From Pseudomonas syringae (lineage in GTDB: Bacteria; Pseudomonadota; Gammaproteobacteria; Pseudomonadales; Pseudomonadaceae), in contig NZ_WKCB01000041.1 of the NCBI RefSeq assembly GCF_021606685.1, positions 1 to 49,899 on the forward strand: a stretch of 49,899 bases of DNA. The letters run 5' to 3'. The translations under genes were made by a program, and so were the position numbers. The notes below the pieces were generated by a model that saw only the letters and a program-made list of their open reading frames with translations, had not been told where the DNA came from and did not search any database. Positions 7,409 to 14,751 of the stretch are shown piece after piece (position 1 is the first letter of the stretch; the number at the start of each line of letters is the position of its first letter).

Positions 7409-9178
7409 ATGACCATGACCGAACAGCTGAATGCATTGGGCTCAATCCTGGCTCAAGGCAGTTTGCACAGCCTGTTCCAACCGATCATCTGCCTGTCCGA
7501 ACGGCGCATCCTCGGCTACGAAGCCCTCAGCCGGGGCCCGTCCAACAGCCCTTTGCACTCCCCCGTCGCGCTGTTCTCCGTGGCCAGCCATGCGGGGCGT
7601 TTGAGTGAACTGGAGATGGCCTGTCGCGAAAGCGCGTGCCGACGCTTCAGCGACCAGAAGCTGCCGGGCAAGCTGTTTCTCAATATCTCGCCGGAATCCC
7701 TGATGGAGACGGCGCACCAACCCGGGCGCACCTTGCAGCTGCTGCGCGATGTGGGCATCCCGCCTAGCCAGGTGGTGATCGAACTCACCGAGCAGACACC
7801 CACCGACGATTTCGACCTGCTGCAAACCGCCCTGCACCATTACCGCAACATGGGCTTTGCCATCGCATTGGATGACCTCGGCGCCGGCTATTCCAGCCTG
7901 CGGCTGTGGTCGGAATTGCGCCCGGACTACGTGAAGATCGACCGGCACTTTATCGACGGCATTCACCAGGACGCGCTCAAGCGCGAGTTCGTCGGCTCGA
8001 TCCTGCAGATCGCCAGGGCATCCCGCGCCCAGGTGATTGCCGAAGGCATCGAGCTGCCGGAAGAGCTGGCGGTGCTTACGGAGATGGGTGTGGACCTGGT
8101 CCAGGGCTACCTGCTCTGCCGGCCTCAGGAGCACCCGCCACAGGAAGCGCGCCTGATGCTGCCCAAGCCGGACAACGCCAATATCGCCCTGAGCGAAGAA
8201 GGCAGCGACCTCAGCGCCCTGCTCAACGAACAACCGGCAGTGGACCAGGACACGGCTACCGCCCAAGTGCTCGAGTCGTTCCGCCGCCAGGCCAACCTCA
8301 ATTCGCTGGCCGTGCTGGATGGACGTGGCCACCCGATCGGCATCGTGCATCGGCACTCGCTGTCGGACGCGTTGCTCAAGCCGTTCGCCACCGACTTGTT
8401 CGCGCGCAAACCTATCAGCCGCCTGATGAGCGATGACTTTCTGGCCGTGGAGTTGAGCCAATCCCTGCAGCAGGTCAGTCGCTTGTTGACCAGCCGTGCG
8501 CGGCAGCGCATCGAAGAAGACTTCATCATCACGCTCAACGGTGACTACCTGGGGCTGGGCCGGGTCATCGATGTACTCAAGCTGATCACCGAGTTGAAGA
8601 TCCAGCAGGCTCGCTACGCCAACCCGCTTACCCTGCTGCCGGGCAATGTGCCGATCCAGCAGTGCCTCACGCGGCTGTTGCAGCAACAGCGCGAATCGGT
8701 GATCTGCTACGTGGATATCGACAGCTTCAAGCCGTTCAACGATATCTACGGCTATGGGCGTGGGGATGAGGTGTTGCTGTGCCTGGCGCAGTGCCTGAAC
8801 GACCGGGTCGACCCAAGCCGCGACTTTGTCGGGCATATTGGTGGCGACGATTTTTTACTGGTGCTGGGCCCGCAGGATTGGCGCAAACGCCTCAACCAGT
8901 TGCTTGATGACTTCCATACCCAATGCCGCCGGTTCTACCGGGCCGAACACTTGGAGGCTGGCTGTTTCGTGGCGTTGAACCGCCAGGGTGTGCGCCAGGA
9001 GTTTGCGTTACTGTCGCTGTCCATCGGCGTGGTGCATTTATATCCACAGGCCTGTGGACAACTCGATGCCAGCCAGTTGGCGGAGCTGGCGTCGCAGGCC
9101 AAGCACCATGCCAAGGACGTGGCGGGCTACAGCATCCATGTGATCGACTGCATGGACAGCCTGCCCCAAGCCCTTTAG
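7409..9178 (+). CDS. Cyclic-di-GMP enzyme with EAL, CBS-pair and GGDEF domains
   Basis: This 589-aa cytoplasmic protein has the order EAL (about 15-245), paired CBS-like region (about 265-395) and GGDEF (about 420-580). The EAL domain keeps its key residues: E38 in YEALSRG, the Asn of NISPES, the Glu of ELTEQ, the DDLGAG loop, KIDR, AEGIE and QGYLLC, so phosphodiesterase activity is expected. The GGDEF signature is GGDDF (478-482); Asp replaces the usual Glu, so cyclase activity is uncertain and the domain may only bind GTP or c-di-GMP. CBS pairs usually sense adenine nucleotides. There is no membrane segment. ATG 7409 is the first start after the prc terminator; ATG 7415 is an alternative. 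Confidence 0.93.
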   Translation: MTMTEQLNALGSILAQGSLHSLFQPIICLSERRILGYEALSRGPSNSPLHSPVALFSVASHAGRLSELEMACRESACRRFSDQKLPGKLFLNISPESLMETAHQPGRTLQLLRDVGIPPSQVVIELTEQTPTDDFDLLQTALHHYRNMGFAIALDDLGAGYSSLRLWSELRPDYVKIDRHFIDGIHQDALKREFVGSILQIARASRAQVIAEGIELPEELAVLTEMGVDLVQGYLLCRPQEHPPQEARLMLPKPDNANIALSEEGSDLSALLNEQPAVDQDTATAQVLESFRRQANLNSLAVLDGRGHPIGIVHRHSLSDALLKPFATDLFARKPISRLMSDDFLAVELSQSLQQVSRLLTSRARQRIEEDFIITLNGDYLGLGRVIDVLKLITELKIQQARYANPLTLLPGNVPIQQCLTRLLQQQRESVICYVDIDSFKPFNDIYGYGRGDEVLLCLAQCLNDRVDPSRDFVGHIGGDDFLLVLGPQDWRKRLNQLLDDFHTQCRRFYRAEHLEAGCFVALNRQGVRQEFALLSLSIGVVHLYPQACGQLDASQLAELASQAKHHAKDVAGYSIHVIDCMDSLPQAL

Positions 9179-9546
9179 GCCTCAGCGGATTCCGGGTACT
9201 CGTATTCGAACACCCGCACCACTTCCGAGGCGTGCCAGGAGGCGGCAGCTACGCCATCGGATGGCCCGCTGAAACGCCCGAGGCGCTCTACGCATTCAAA
9301 GAAACCGGTACGTGGCAAGCGGCTGGCGCCCTGGCTGATCACCAGAGAGCTGCGCAACGGCTGCTCGGCCTTGGCGTCCAGTGCGGCCAGGTGTTCCAGG
9401 GCGGCGGCCAGGGTTTGCATGGCCGGCGTGGGGAATTGCAGGCGCTCCAGCAGCGCGCGATACGTCAGCAGATGGCGCTGGCGGCGCGCCTGGTCCAGCT
9501 CGTTGAGCAACCCATCCCAGTGTTGACGGCTGATACGTAGGCTCAA
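9175..9546 (-). CDS. Conserved small protein of unknown function, partner of the XRE regulator
   Basis: A 123-aa, mostly helical, soluble protein with no recognised catalytic motif. It starts MSLRISRQHWDGLLNELDQA and ends in an acidic tail. Its ATG overlaps the TGA of the upstream XRE gene by 4 bp (9543-9546), so the two are translationally coupled. At the other end it overlaps the stop of the convergent EAL-GGDEF gene by 4 bp. Tight coupling to an antitoxin-like regulator makes a toxin or a structural partner conceivable, but I see no RelE, HipA or RES toxin residues. I recall an equivalent hypothetical gene next to the same neighbours in P. aeruginosa (unchecked). Confidence 0.75.
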   Translation of the reverse strand: MSLRISRQHWDGLLNELDQARRQRHLLTYRALLERLQFPTPAMQTLAAALEHLAALDAKAEQPLRSSLVISQGASRLPRTGFFECVERLGRFSGPSDGVAAASWHASEVVRVFEYEYPESAEA

Positions 9547-9881
9547 GATTCATCCCTCCACCCTGTAATCCCCAATTCCCATGCCAGGCTACGGCGGATG
9601 GCCGCATCCGGCTGGCGTTCACCACTTTCGATCAATCCAAGGTACGAGGGGCTGATCCCCACGGTACGCGCCAGGGTTTCGATAGCCAGGCCCTTGGCTT
9701 CGCGTAACGCGCACAGGTCGGCGAGCGGACGCAGGTCCTGGGCCGGCGCGGCTTGGGCAGGAGCAGATGGAGACGGTGCGGAGTGTGGCTGACCGGCAGC
9801 TTTTAGCAGCGCCTGGTACTGGTCCCATGGCAAAACCGCGTATTCGGGTTCGCCATTGCGTGAAATTATCTGAATATCCAT
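9543..9881 (-). CDS. XRE-family helix-turn-helix regulator with an N-terminal antitoxin-like segment
   Basis: This 112-aa protein has two parts. Residues 1-32 (DIQIISRNGEPEYAVLPWDQ and on) resemble the start of Phd/YefM-type antitoxins. An Ala/Pro-rich linker follows (about 33-52). Residues 55-110 form a Cro/CI helix-turn-helix, with recognition region ETLARTVGISPSYLGLIESG. It would bind DNA as a dimer and probably autoregulates. ATG 9881 has GGGG a few bases upstream; GTG 9905 in frame is an alternative with GGAAAG upstream. It is first in a two-gene operon with the overlapping small gene. Whether the pair is a toxin-antitoxin module or an ordinary regulator with a partner is unresolved. Confidence 0.8.
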   Translation of the reverse strand: MDIQIISRNGEPEYAVLPWDQYQALLKAAGQPHSAPSPSAPAQAAPAQDLRPLADLCALREAKGLAIETLARTVGISPSYLGLIESGERQPDAAIRRSLAWELGITGWRDES

Positions 9882-9973
9882 GACTGCCCCGTAGGATAAC
9901 AACACTTACTGAGTAAGCTCTTTCCTTAGGAGTGTAATCCTAACAGCCACAAAGGTCGCAGGGGATAGGCGTG

Positions 9974-10432
9974 TCATGCGTTTTTTTGCGGGTTTTCCTT
10001 GGCCAGCAAGGCGGGCGTGGCAGGCAGGCGCTCGACCACGGCGAGCTTTTCCGGGCGCTGGGCCTCGCGCCAGGCGCGAAAGGCGCTCAGCTCGCCGTCC
10101 AGGGTCTTCATGACCCACGCCAGCACGGCGATGTCATCGAGCATGCCGAACATGGGGATGAAGTCGGGTATCGCGTCAATCGGGCTGAGGAAGTACATCA
10201 GCCCCGCCACCACCGAAATCAGCGCCTTGGGGCTGATCGCCCGGTACTCGCCGCGCCAGTACGCCAGGCACAGCGCCTGAAGCAACCTGAGATCGTCCTT
10301 GAGTTTACCCAGGCGGTTGCCCTGGCTTGAGCCTTTGGCGGCGACGGCAAATAACAAGGTCGGCAAGCGGCTACGGCCCAGCAGGCGTGCTGCCATGGGC
10401 AGGAAACGGGTGAAATTGAAGGGTGGTTTCAT
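9974..10432 (-). CDS. YkvA family protein (DUF1232)
   Basis: A 152-aa protein with the DUF1232 hallmark YFLSPIDAIPDFIP around residues 80-93, inside a hydrophobic stretch that probably forms one membrane hairpin. A basic N-terminus and basic C-terminal tail flank it. The biochemical role of the family is unknown; members are small inner-membrane proteins. It is transcribed in the same direction as the XRE gene, with a 92-bp gap that could hold a promoter. A DnaA-box palindrome lies 28-58 bp upstream of its start codon. Confidence 0.85.
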   Translation of the reverse strand: MKPPFNFTRFLPMAARLLGRSRLPTLLFAVAAKGSSQGNRLGKLKDDLRLLQALCLAYWRGEYRAISPKALISVVAGLMYFLSPIDAIPDFIPMFGMLDDIAVLAWVMKTLDGELSAFRAWREAQRPEKLAVVERLPATPALLAKENPQKNA

Positions 10433-10459
10433 TCGTCACTCCAGTTCCATGCGACAGAA

Positions 10460-10490
10460 AAGGTTATCCACACAAATTGTGGATAACCTT
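10460..10490. promoter_or_regulatory. Palindrome of two consensus DnaA boxes
   Basis: A perfect 13-bp inverted repeat (10460-10472 and 10478-10490) with a 5-nt spacer contains TTATCCACA at 10464-10472 and TGTGGATAA at 10478-10486. Both match the consensus DnaA box exactly. It lies upstream of the YkvA gene and could be a DnaA titration or regulatory site. DnaA binding is an inference. Confidence 0.6.
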
Positions 10491-10561
10491 GTGAACAGAG
10501 CCTGTTTTCTAGGCTGAAAGCCACGGATTACAAGGCTCGCAGTCAGATCGGGCATTTTTTG

Positions 10562-10632
10562 CGCACATTAAAAAAACCCAAGATTTCATTGACTTGGCGT
10601 TGATGTGCGGCTACCCGTGCTCGAGTCTTATA
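10562..10632 (-). ncRNA. Possible small RNA (weak call)
   Basis: Read on the minus strand, a TATAAG box (10632-10627) is followed after about 7 nt by a short transcript region. That region ends in CCAAG/CTTGG (10597-10593 and 10582-10578) and then seven U residues (10576-10570). An outer repeat, CGCACAT/ATGTGCG (10562-10568 and 10603-10609), encloses it. No -35 box is convincing and no known RNA family was recognised. This could equally be an unused terminator. Confidence 0.22.
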
Positions 10633-10747
10633 TCAGACTGTTGCCCGCTACGGACGTTCGTTTGGATCTGCACAAGCTCCAATAAGCTGCCACGACAGCT
10701 CAAGGGAACAAGGCCCCTTGCCACTTGAACCCAGCCAATCGCAGAAA

Positions 10748-10777
10748 CAACAACGCCCCGTCAAGACGGGGCGTTGG
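10748..10777 (-). terminator. Terminator of the FKBP gene
   Basis: The stem CAACGCCCCGTC / GACGGGGCGTTG has a short loop and, on the minus strand, is followed by a U-rich stretch. It sits 16 bp beyond the FKBP stop codon. Confidence 0.8.
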
Positions 10778-10792
10778 GTGCTCAAGCGCCGA

Positions 10793-11533
10793 TTACTTCT
10801 TGGCGGCAGGTGCAGCAGGTGCGTCAGGGGCTTCAGCCTTGGCTGGGTCCTTGATGGCCAGCAGTTCCAGGTCGAATACCAGCACGGAGTTGGCTGGAAT
10901 CGCCGGGCTCGGGCTCTGTGCGCCGTAAGCCAGGTCGGACGGGATATACAGCTCGACCTTCTCGCCGACGTGCATCAGTTGCAGGCCTTCGACCCAACCC
11001 GGGATCACGCCGCTGACCGGCAGGTCAATCGGGCTACCGCGATCCACGGAGCTGTCAAAGGTGGTGCCGTTGGTGAGCTTGCCGGTGTAGTGCACAGTGA
11101 CCACGTCGGTCGGCTTAGGCTGAGGACCATCGGCTTTCTTGGTGATCTTGTACTGCAGACCGGAAGCAGTGGTGACGACGCCGTCTTTCTTGGCGTTGTC
11201 TTCGAGGAATTTCTTGCCGGCGGATGCCGACTCTTCGCTCATCTTGGTCATACGTTCTTCAGCACGCTTCTGCAGTGCGGCAAACGCTTCAACCAGTTCG
11301 TCGTCTTTGAGCTTCTGCTCTTTTTTGCCGACGGCATCTTCGATGCCCTGGGCTACTGCTTTGGAATCCAGGTCATCCATGCCTTCTTGAGCAAGGCTTT
11401 TGCCCATGTTCAGGCCGATGCCGTAGGAAGCTTTCTGCGCCGGGGTTTTCAGCTCTACGCTGGTCTGCGAATCACAACCCGCAAGTACCAGGCTAACCAG
11501 GGCCACCGCCGCCGCCAACCGATGCTGTTTCAT
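10793..11533 (-). CDS. FKBP-type peptidyl-prolyl cis-trans isomerase, lipoprotein
   Basis: This 246-aa envelope foldase resembles FkpA/Mip. The signal peptide MKQHRLAAAVALVSLVLAGC ends in a lipobox (LAGC), so the mature protein is lipid-anchored at Cys20. Residues about 30-125 form the helical dimerisation domain. Residues about 130-225 form the FKBP domain, with VTVHYTGKLTNGTTFDSS, GVIPGWVEGLQLM and YIPSDLAYG. An Ala/Pro-rich tail follows. It catalyses proline isomerisation in periplasmic or outer-membrane proteins. ATG 11533 is preceded by AAGGAAATAGC, which fixes the start; in-frame codons farther upstream lack a ribosome-binding site. It is monocistronic with its own terminator. Confidence 0.93.
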   Translation of the reverse strand: MKQHRLAAAVALVSLVLAGCDSQTSVELKTPAQKASYGIGLNMGKSLAQEGMDDLDSKAVAQGIEDAVGKKEQKLKDDELVEAFAALQKRAEERMTKMSEESASAGKKFLEDNAKKDGVVTTASGLQYKITKKADGPQPKPTDVVTVHYTGKLTNGTTFDSSVDRGSPIDLPVSGVIPGWVEGLQLMHVGEKVELYIPSDLAYGAQSPSPAIPANSVLVFDLELLAIKDPAKAEAPDAPAAPAAKK

Positions 11534-11779
11534 GCTATTTCCTTGTTCATGCGCCAAAAGGGCATTCGAATAAAGTCGCGAGCTTATCAGGCGGCCACGA
11601 CCAATGGCTACCGGCATGTGAGCAGGAAACTTCCGATAAGTTCACGTGTTTAAACGCATTTTCATTCATTATGGAGGCCCGCGATGGATCGTGGGCCCTA
11701 TGCATGCAGACTGCTGGCTACTTGCCACACCTGCAGCTCAATGGCATAAAAACGCCACAACTCGACAAGGATAGTTATC

Positions 11780-13588
11780 TTGCGCATTTTTTCCCGTGTT
11801 TTAGTGACGATATTCGTCATTTTCGGCCTGACGCTGGCGGTGCTGCTCTACTACACCGTCAACCCCAAACTCCCGGCCTACGTGCCCGTGCAGCAGGTGC
11901 ACTACCAGGACCAATGGAGTGCCGCCGACCGCCAGACCTACTACTTCACGCCCCAGGGCACCCAAGTGAAGGGTCTGCATTACGACTGGTTCACCGCCCT
12001 GGAACTGCCGTTCTCCGAGCAGCGCTTCGCAGCCCCTGAGTACCTGGCGCGCTTTGGTTTTCTGATCGACCCAAAGCAAGTACCCACCACGCAAAACCCC
12101 GGCAACTTGCCCGTCGGTTTCACCCGGCACACAAACGCCGGCAGCTCGGTCCAATACCTGGATATCACCTGCGCCGCCTGCCATACCGGCGAGCTGCACT
12201 ATAAAGGCCAGGCCCTGCGTATCGACGGCGGCTCCGCACAGCATGTGCTGCCCTCCAGCGTACCGACCGTGCGCGGTGGCAGTTTCGGCCAAGCCCTGGT
12301 CGCCAGCCTCGCCGCCACCTATTACAACCCGTGGAAATTTGAGCGCTTCGCGCGCACGGTGCTCGGGGACCGATACGCTGCCGAGCACGGCCAATTGCGC
12401 CTGGACTTCAAGCAATCGCTGAACGCATTCCTTAAAGTCGCCTGGAACGACACCCATCGCGGCCTCTACCCGACCCAGGAAGGCCCGGGCCGCACCGACG
12501 CGTTCGGCCGTATTGCCAATGCCAGCTTCGGCGACGCGATTTCACCGGACAACTATCGCGTGGGCAATGCTCCGGTGGACTACCCGCAGCTGTGGGATAT
12601 CTGGACGTTTGACTGGGTGCAATGGAATGGCTCGGCCCAACAACCGATGGCGCGCAATATCGGCGAAGCCCTCGGCGTAGGCGCCACTTTGAGCTTTTTC
12701 GACAGCGCCGGCCAGCCGCTCCAGGGCGCTGCGCGCTACCCGTCGAGCGTGCGGGTGCGCGACCTCAACCTGATCGAAGAAACCCTGCAACGCCTCAAGC
12801 CACCGACCTGGCCCCAAGACCTGTTCGGCGCCGTCGACAAGCCTCTCGCCGCCCAAGGCCGCGCGTTGTTCGCCGAGAACTGCGCCGGCTGTCACGTGCC
12901 CACCGTTTCCCAGGAAGGTGGCCGCCCGGTGCAGCACCTCAAGATGCTTGCAGTGGACTACATCGGCACCGACCCCGGCACTGCCAATAACATTGCCGAC
13001 CAGCGCTACGACCTCAGCGCCCTGCGATGGGACCCGGCGGAACTGGCCAAGCTCAACGTCGAACTGCACCCCACGCCGACCGAGCCGCTGGATCTGAAAA
13101 ACATCTCGGTGGCCAAGGGCCTGGCCTACGTCACGGCCTTCGTCGAAGACCACGCCTACCGCGCCGCCGGCGTTACCCCGGCGGAACGCCCGCGCATGGA
13201 CGGCTACGGCCTGCCCATTGGCGTGCGCGAGTTGCGCGCCTACAAGGCGCGTCCGCTGGCGGGCGTGTGGGCCACCCCGCCTTTCCTGCATAACGGTTCG
13301 GTGCCGACGATCTACCAACTGCTTTCGCCCCAGGACGAGCGCAGCACCACCTTCTATAAAGGCACCTTCGCCTATGACCCGCGCCACCTCGGGTTTGAAA
13401 CCGGCGCGTTCAAGAATGCCTTCCTGTTCGATACCAAAATTACCGGCAACCACAACAGCGGTCATGAATTCCGCGCTGGCCAACGGGGCAACGGCGTCAT
13501 CGGCCGTGGCCTGCTACCGCAGGAACGTTGGGCGCTGCTGGAATACCTGAAAGTGCTGGGCGGCCCACTGGAGCAACAATTGCCATGA
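11780..13588 (+). CDS. Membrane-anchored di-haem c-type cytochrome, RoxA-like / di-haem peroxidase-related
   Basis: A 602-aa envelope redox protein. An N-terminal membrane helix (about residues 3-25) anchors it in the periplasm. Two covalent haem sites are visible, CAACH at 131-135 and CAGCH at 368-372. The overall plan (large protein, two widely spaced CxxCH motifs, GVWATPPFLHNGSVPT near 490) matches the RoxA/RoxB rubber-oxygenase and MauG/CcpA superfamily, whose members oxidise lipids, rubber or peroxide. No in-frame ATG lies near the start; TTG 11780 with AAGG 9 nt upstream is the best start. The stop overlaps the ATG of the catalase-like gene (13585-13588), so the two are coupled. The substrate is unknown. 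Confidence 0.88.
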   Translation: MRIFSRVLVTIFVIFGLTLAVLLYYTVNPKLPAYVPVQQVHYQDQWSAADRQTYYFTPQGTQVKGLHYDWFTALELPFSEQRFAAPEYLARFGFLIDPKQVPTTQNPGNLPVGFTRHTNAGSSVQYLDITCAACHTGELHYKGQALRIDGGSAQHVLPSSVPTVRGGSFGQALVASLAATYYNPWKFERFARTVLGDRYAAEHGQLRLDFKQSLNAFLKVAWNDTHRGLYPTQEGPGRTDAFGRIANASFGDAISPDNYRVGNAPVDYPQLWDIWTFDWVQWNGSAQQPMARNIGEALGVGATLSFFDSAGQPLQGAARYPSSVRVRDLNLIEETLQRLKPPTWPQDLFGAVDKPLAAQGRALFAENCAGCHVPTVSQEGGRPVQHLKMLAVDYIGTDPGTANNIADQRYDLSALRWDPAELAKLNVELHPTPTEPLDLKNISVAKGLAYVTAFVEDHAYRAAGVTPAERPRMDGYGLPIGVRELRAYKARPLAGVWATPPFLHNGSVPTIYQLLSPQDERSTTFYKGTFAYDPRHLGFETGAFKNAFLFDTKITGNHNSGHEFRAGQRGNGVIGRGLLPQERWALLEYLKVLGGPLEQQLP

Positions 13589-14751
13589 TTATCCGATCCG
13601 AAAACAACCAACGCTCCCTGCTCGCCCGCCTCTGGCTGCGCCTCGGCGCGTTTCTCGGCAAAACCCTGCTGTGGCTGGTCGGCCTGGGGCTGCTCGGCTG
13701 GCTGGCCGCAACCGCCTGGTACGCCTGGCAGCACAGCGGCCCGGTGTCCGCCGATGAGCAGATCCCGGCGGGTGAAGCGGCGATGACCCAAGGCATCATC
13801 CAGACGGCGGTGCGCATCGTCGACCAGGACCGTGAAGGCACGCGCTACCTGCGTGATGCACACGCCAAGGCCCATGGCTGCGTGAAGGCCCAAGTCAGTG
13901 TGCTGCCGGACCTTGACCCGGCCTTGCGCCAGGGCGTATTCGCCGAGCCGGGCAAGACCTGGCAAGCCATGATGCGGCTGTCCAACGGCAACGCCTACCC
14001 GCAGTTCGACAGCATCCGCGATGCACGGGGCATGGCGCTCAAGCTGCTCGATGTACCGGGCAAACAGCTACTGGCCGACCAGCAAAGCCGCACGGAACAG
14101 GACTTAGTGATGTTCAGCCACCCGAACTTCTTTGTCAGCGATGTGGCGGAATACGCGCAGAACATCGGCGCGCAAGCGGACGGCAAGAAGGTCCTGGCGT
14201 TCTTCCCCAAGGTCGACCCGCGCACCTGGCAGATACGCCACTTGTCTATCGCCCTGGCGACCCTGGCACCCGCGCCGGCCAGCCCGACGCAAACCACTTA
14301 CTTTTCGGTATCGCCCTACAAGTTCGGCGCGGCCAACGCCAAGTTCCGTGTTGCGCCCGACCCGCAAAGCTGCCCGGAATATGCACTGCCCACGCAGAAT
14401 CAGGACCTGCCGAATTTCCTGCGCAGCGCCTTGAGCCAGCAACTCTCCACCGACCGTGTGCCGGCGTGCTTCGTGTTGCAGATCCAACGGCAGAACCCGC
14501 AGAAATTCATGCCGATCGAAGACACCAGCATCGAATGGAAGGAGCACGATGCGCCGTTTGAAACGGTGGCCAGGGTACGGGTGCCGGCGCAGGATTTTGA
14601 TACGCCTGAACAGAACCTGGCGTGCGACAACCAGTCGTTCAACCCCTGGTTCGGCGTCGCGGCGCATCGGCCCATTGGCGGCATCAACCGCCTGCGCAAA
14701 GCGGTGTACGAAGCGGTCAGCGATTACCGCCACAGCCGCAACGCGCCTTAG
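13585..14751 (+). CDS. Catalase-like haem protein with N-terminal membrane anchor
   Basis: This 388-aa protein carries one membrane helix (about residues 25-52) and then a catalase-family domain. Family features include VKAQVSVLPDL, MMRLSNGNA, SIRDARGMALKLLDV, DLVMFSHPNFFVSD and the C-terminal NPWFGVAAHRPIGGINRLRK, where the Arg/Tyr region ligates haem. It is shorter than true catalases (about 480 aa) and the usual distal His motif near the N-terminus is altered to KAHGCVKAQ. Peroxide dismutation is therefore uncertain; SrpA-like or allene-oxide-synthase-like peroxide chemistry is possible. Translation is coupled to the di-haem cytochrome gene, which points to a joint envelope function. Its stop overlaps the stop of the convergent LysR gene. 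Confidence 0.85.
   Translation: MIIRSENNQRSLLARLWLRLGAFLGKTLLWLVGLGLLGWLAATAWYAWQHSGPVSADEQIPAGEAAMTQGIIQTAVRIVDQDREGTRYLRDAHAKAHGCVKAQVSVLPDLDPALRQGVFAEPGKTWQAMMRLSNGNAYPQFDSIRDARGMALKLLDVPGKQLLADQQSRTEQDLVMFSHPNFFVSDVAEYAQNIGAQADGKKVLAFFPKVDPRTWQIRHLSIALATLAPAPASPTQTTYFSVSPYKFGAANAKFRVAPDPQSCPEYALPTQNQDLPNFLRSALSQQLSTDRVPACFVLQIQRQNPQKFMPIEDTSIEWKEHDAPFETVARVRVPAQDFDTPEQNLACDNQSFNPWFGVAAHRPIGGINRLRKAVYEAVSDYRHSRNAP

Larger units (their letters stand above)
10433..10792. other. 360-bp intergenic region with palindrome, possible small transcript and terminator
   Basis: No convincing protein-coding gene is seen here. From left to right it holds a DnaA-box palindrome (10460-10490), a minus-strand hairpin ending in a T-run (10562-10609) with a TATAAG box on its upstream side (10627-10632), and the FKBP terminator (10748-10777). 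The middle part is richer in A/T than its surroundings. Confidence 0.6.

Noticed and set aside
5128..7416. 762-aa open frame on the minus strand
   Set aside because: It is antisense to prc and runs through the prc terminator; the composition is biased and no family is recognisable.
7442..8836. 464-aa open frame on the minus strand
   Set aside because: Antisense to the EAL-GGDEF gene, with no ribosome-binding site or known domain.
9031..9060. Second DnaA-like palindrome (tatccacaggcctgtggaca) near 9040-9060
   Set aside because: It lies inside the EAL-GGDEF coding sequence and lacks the full TTATCCACA consensus on both arms.
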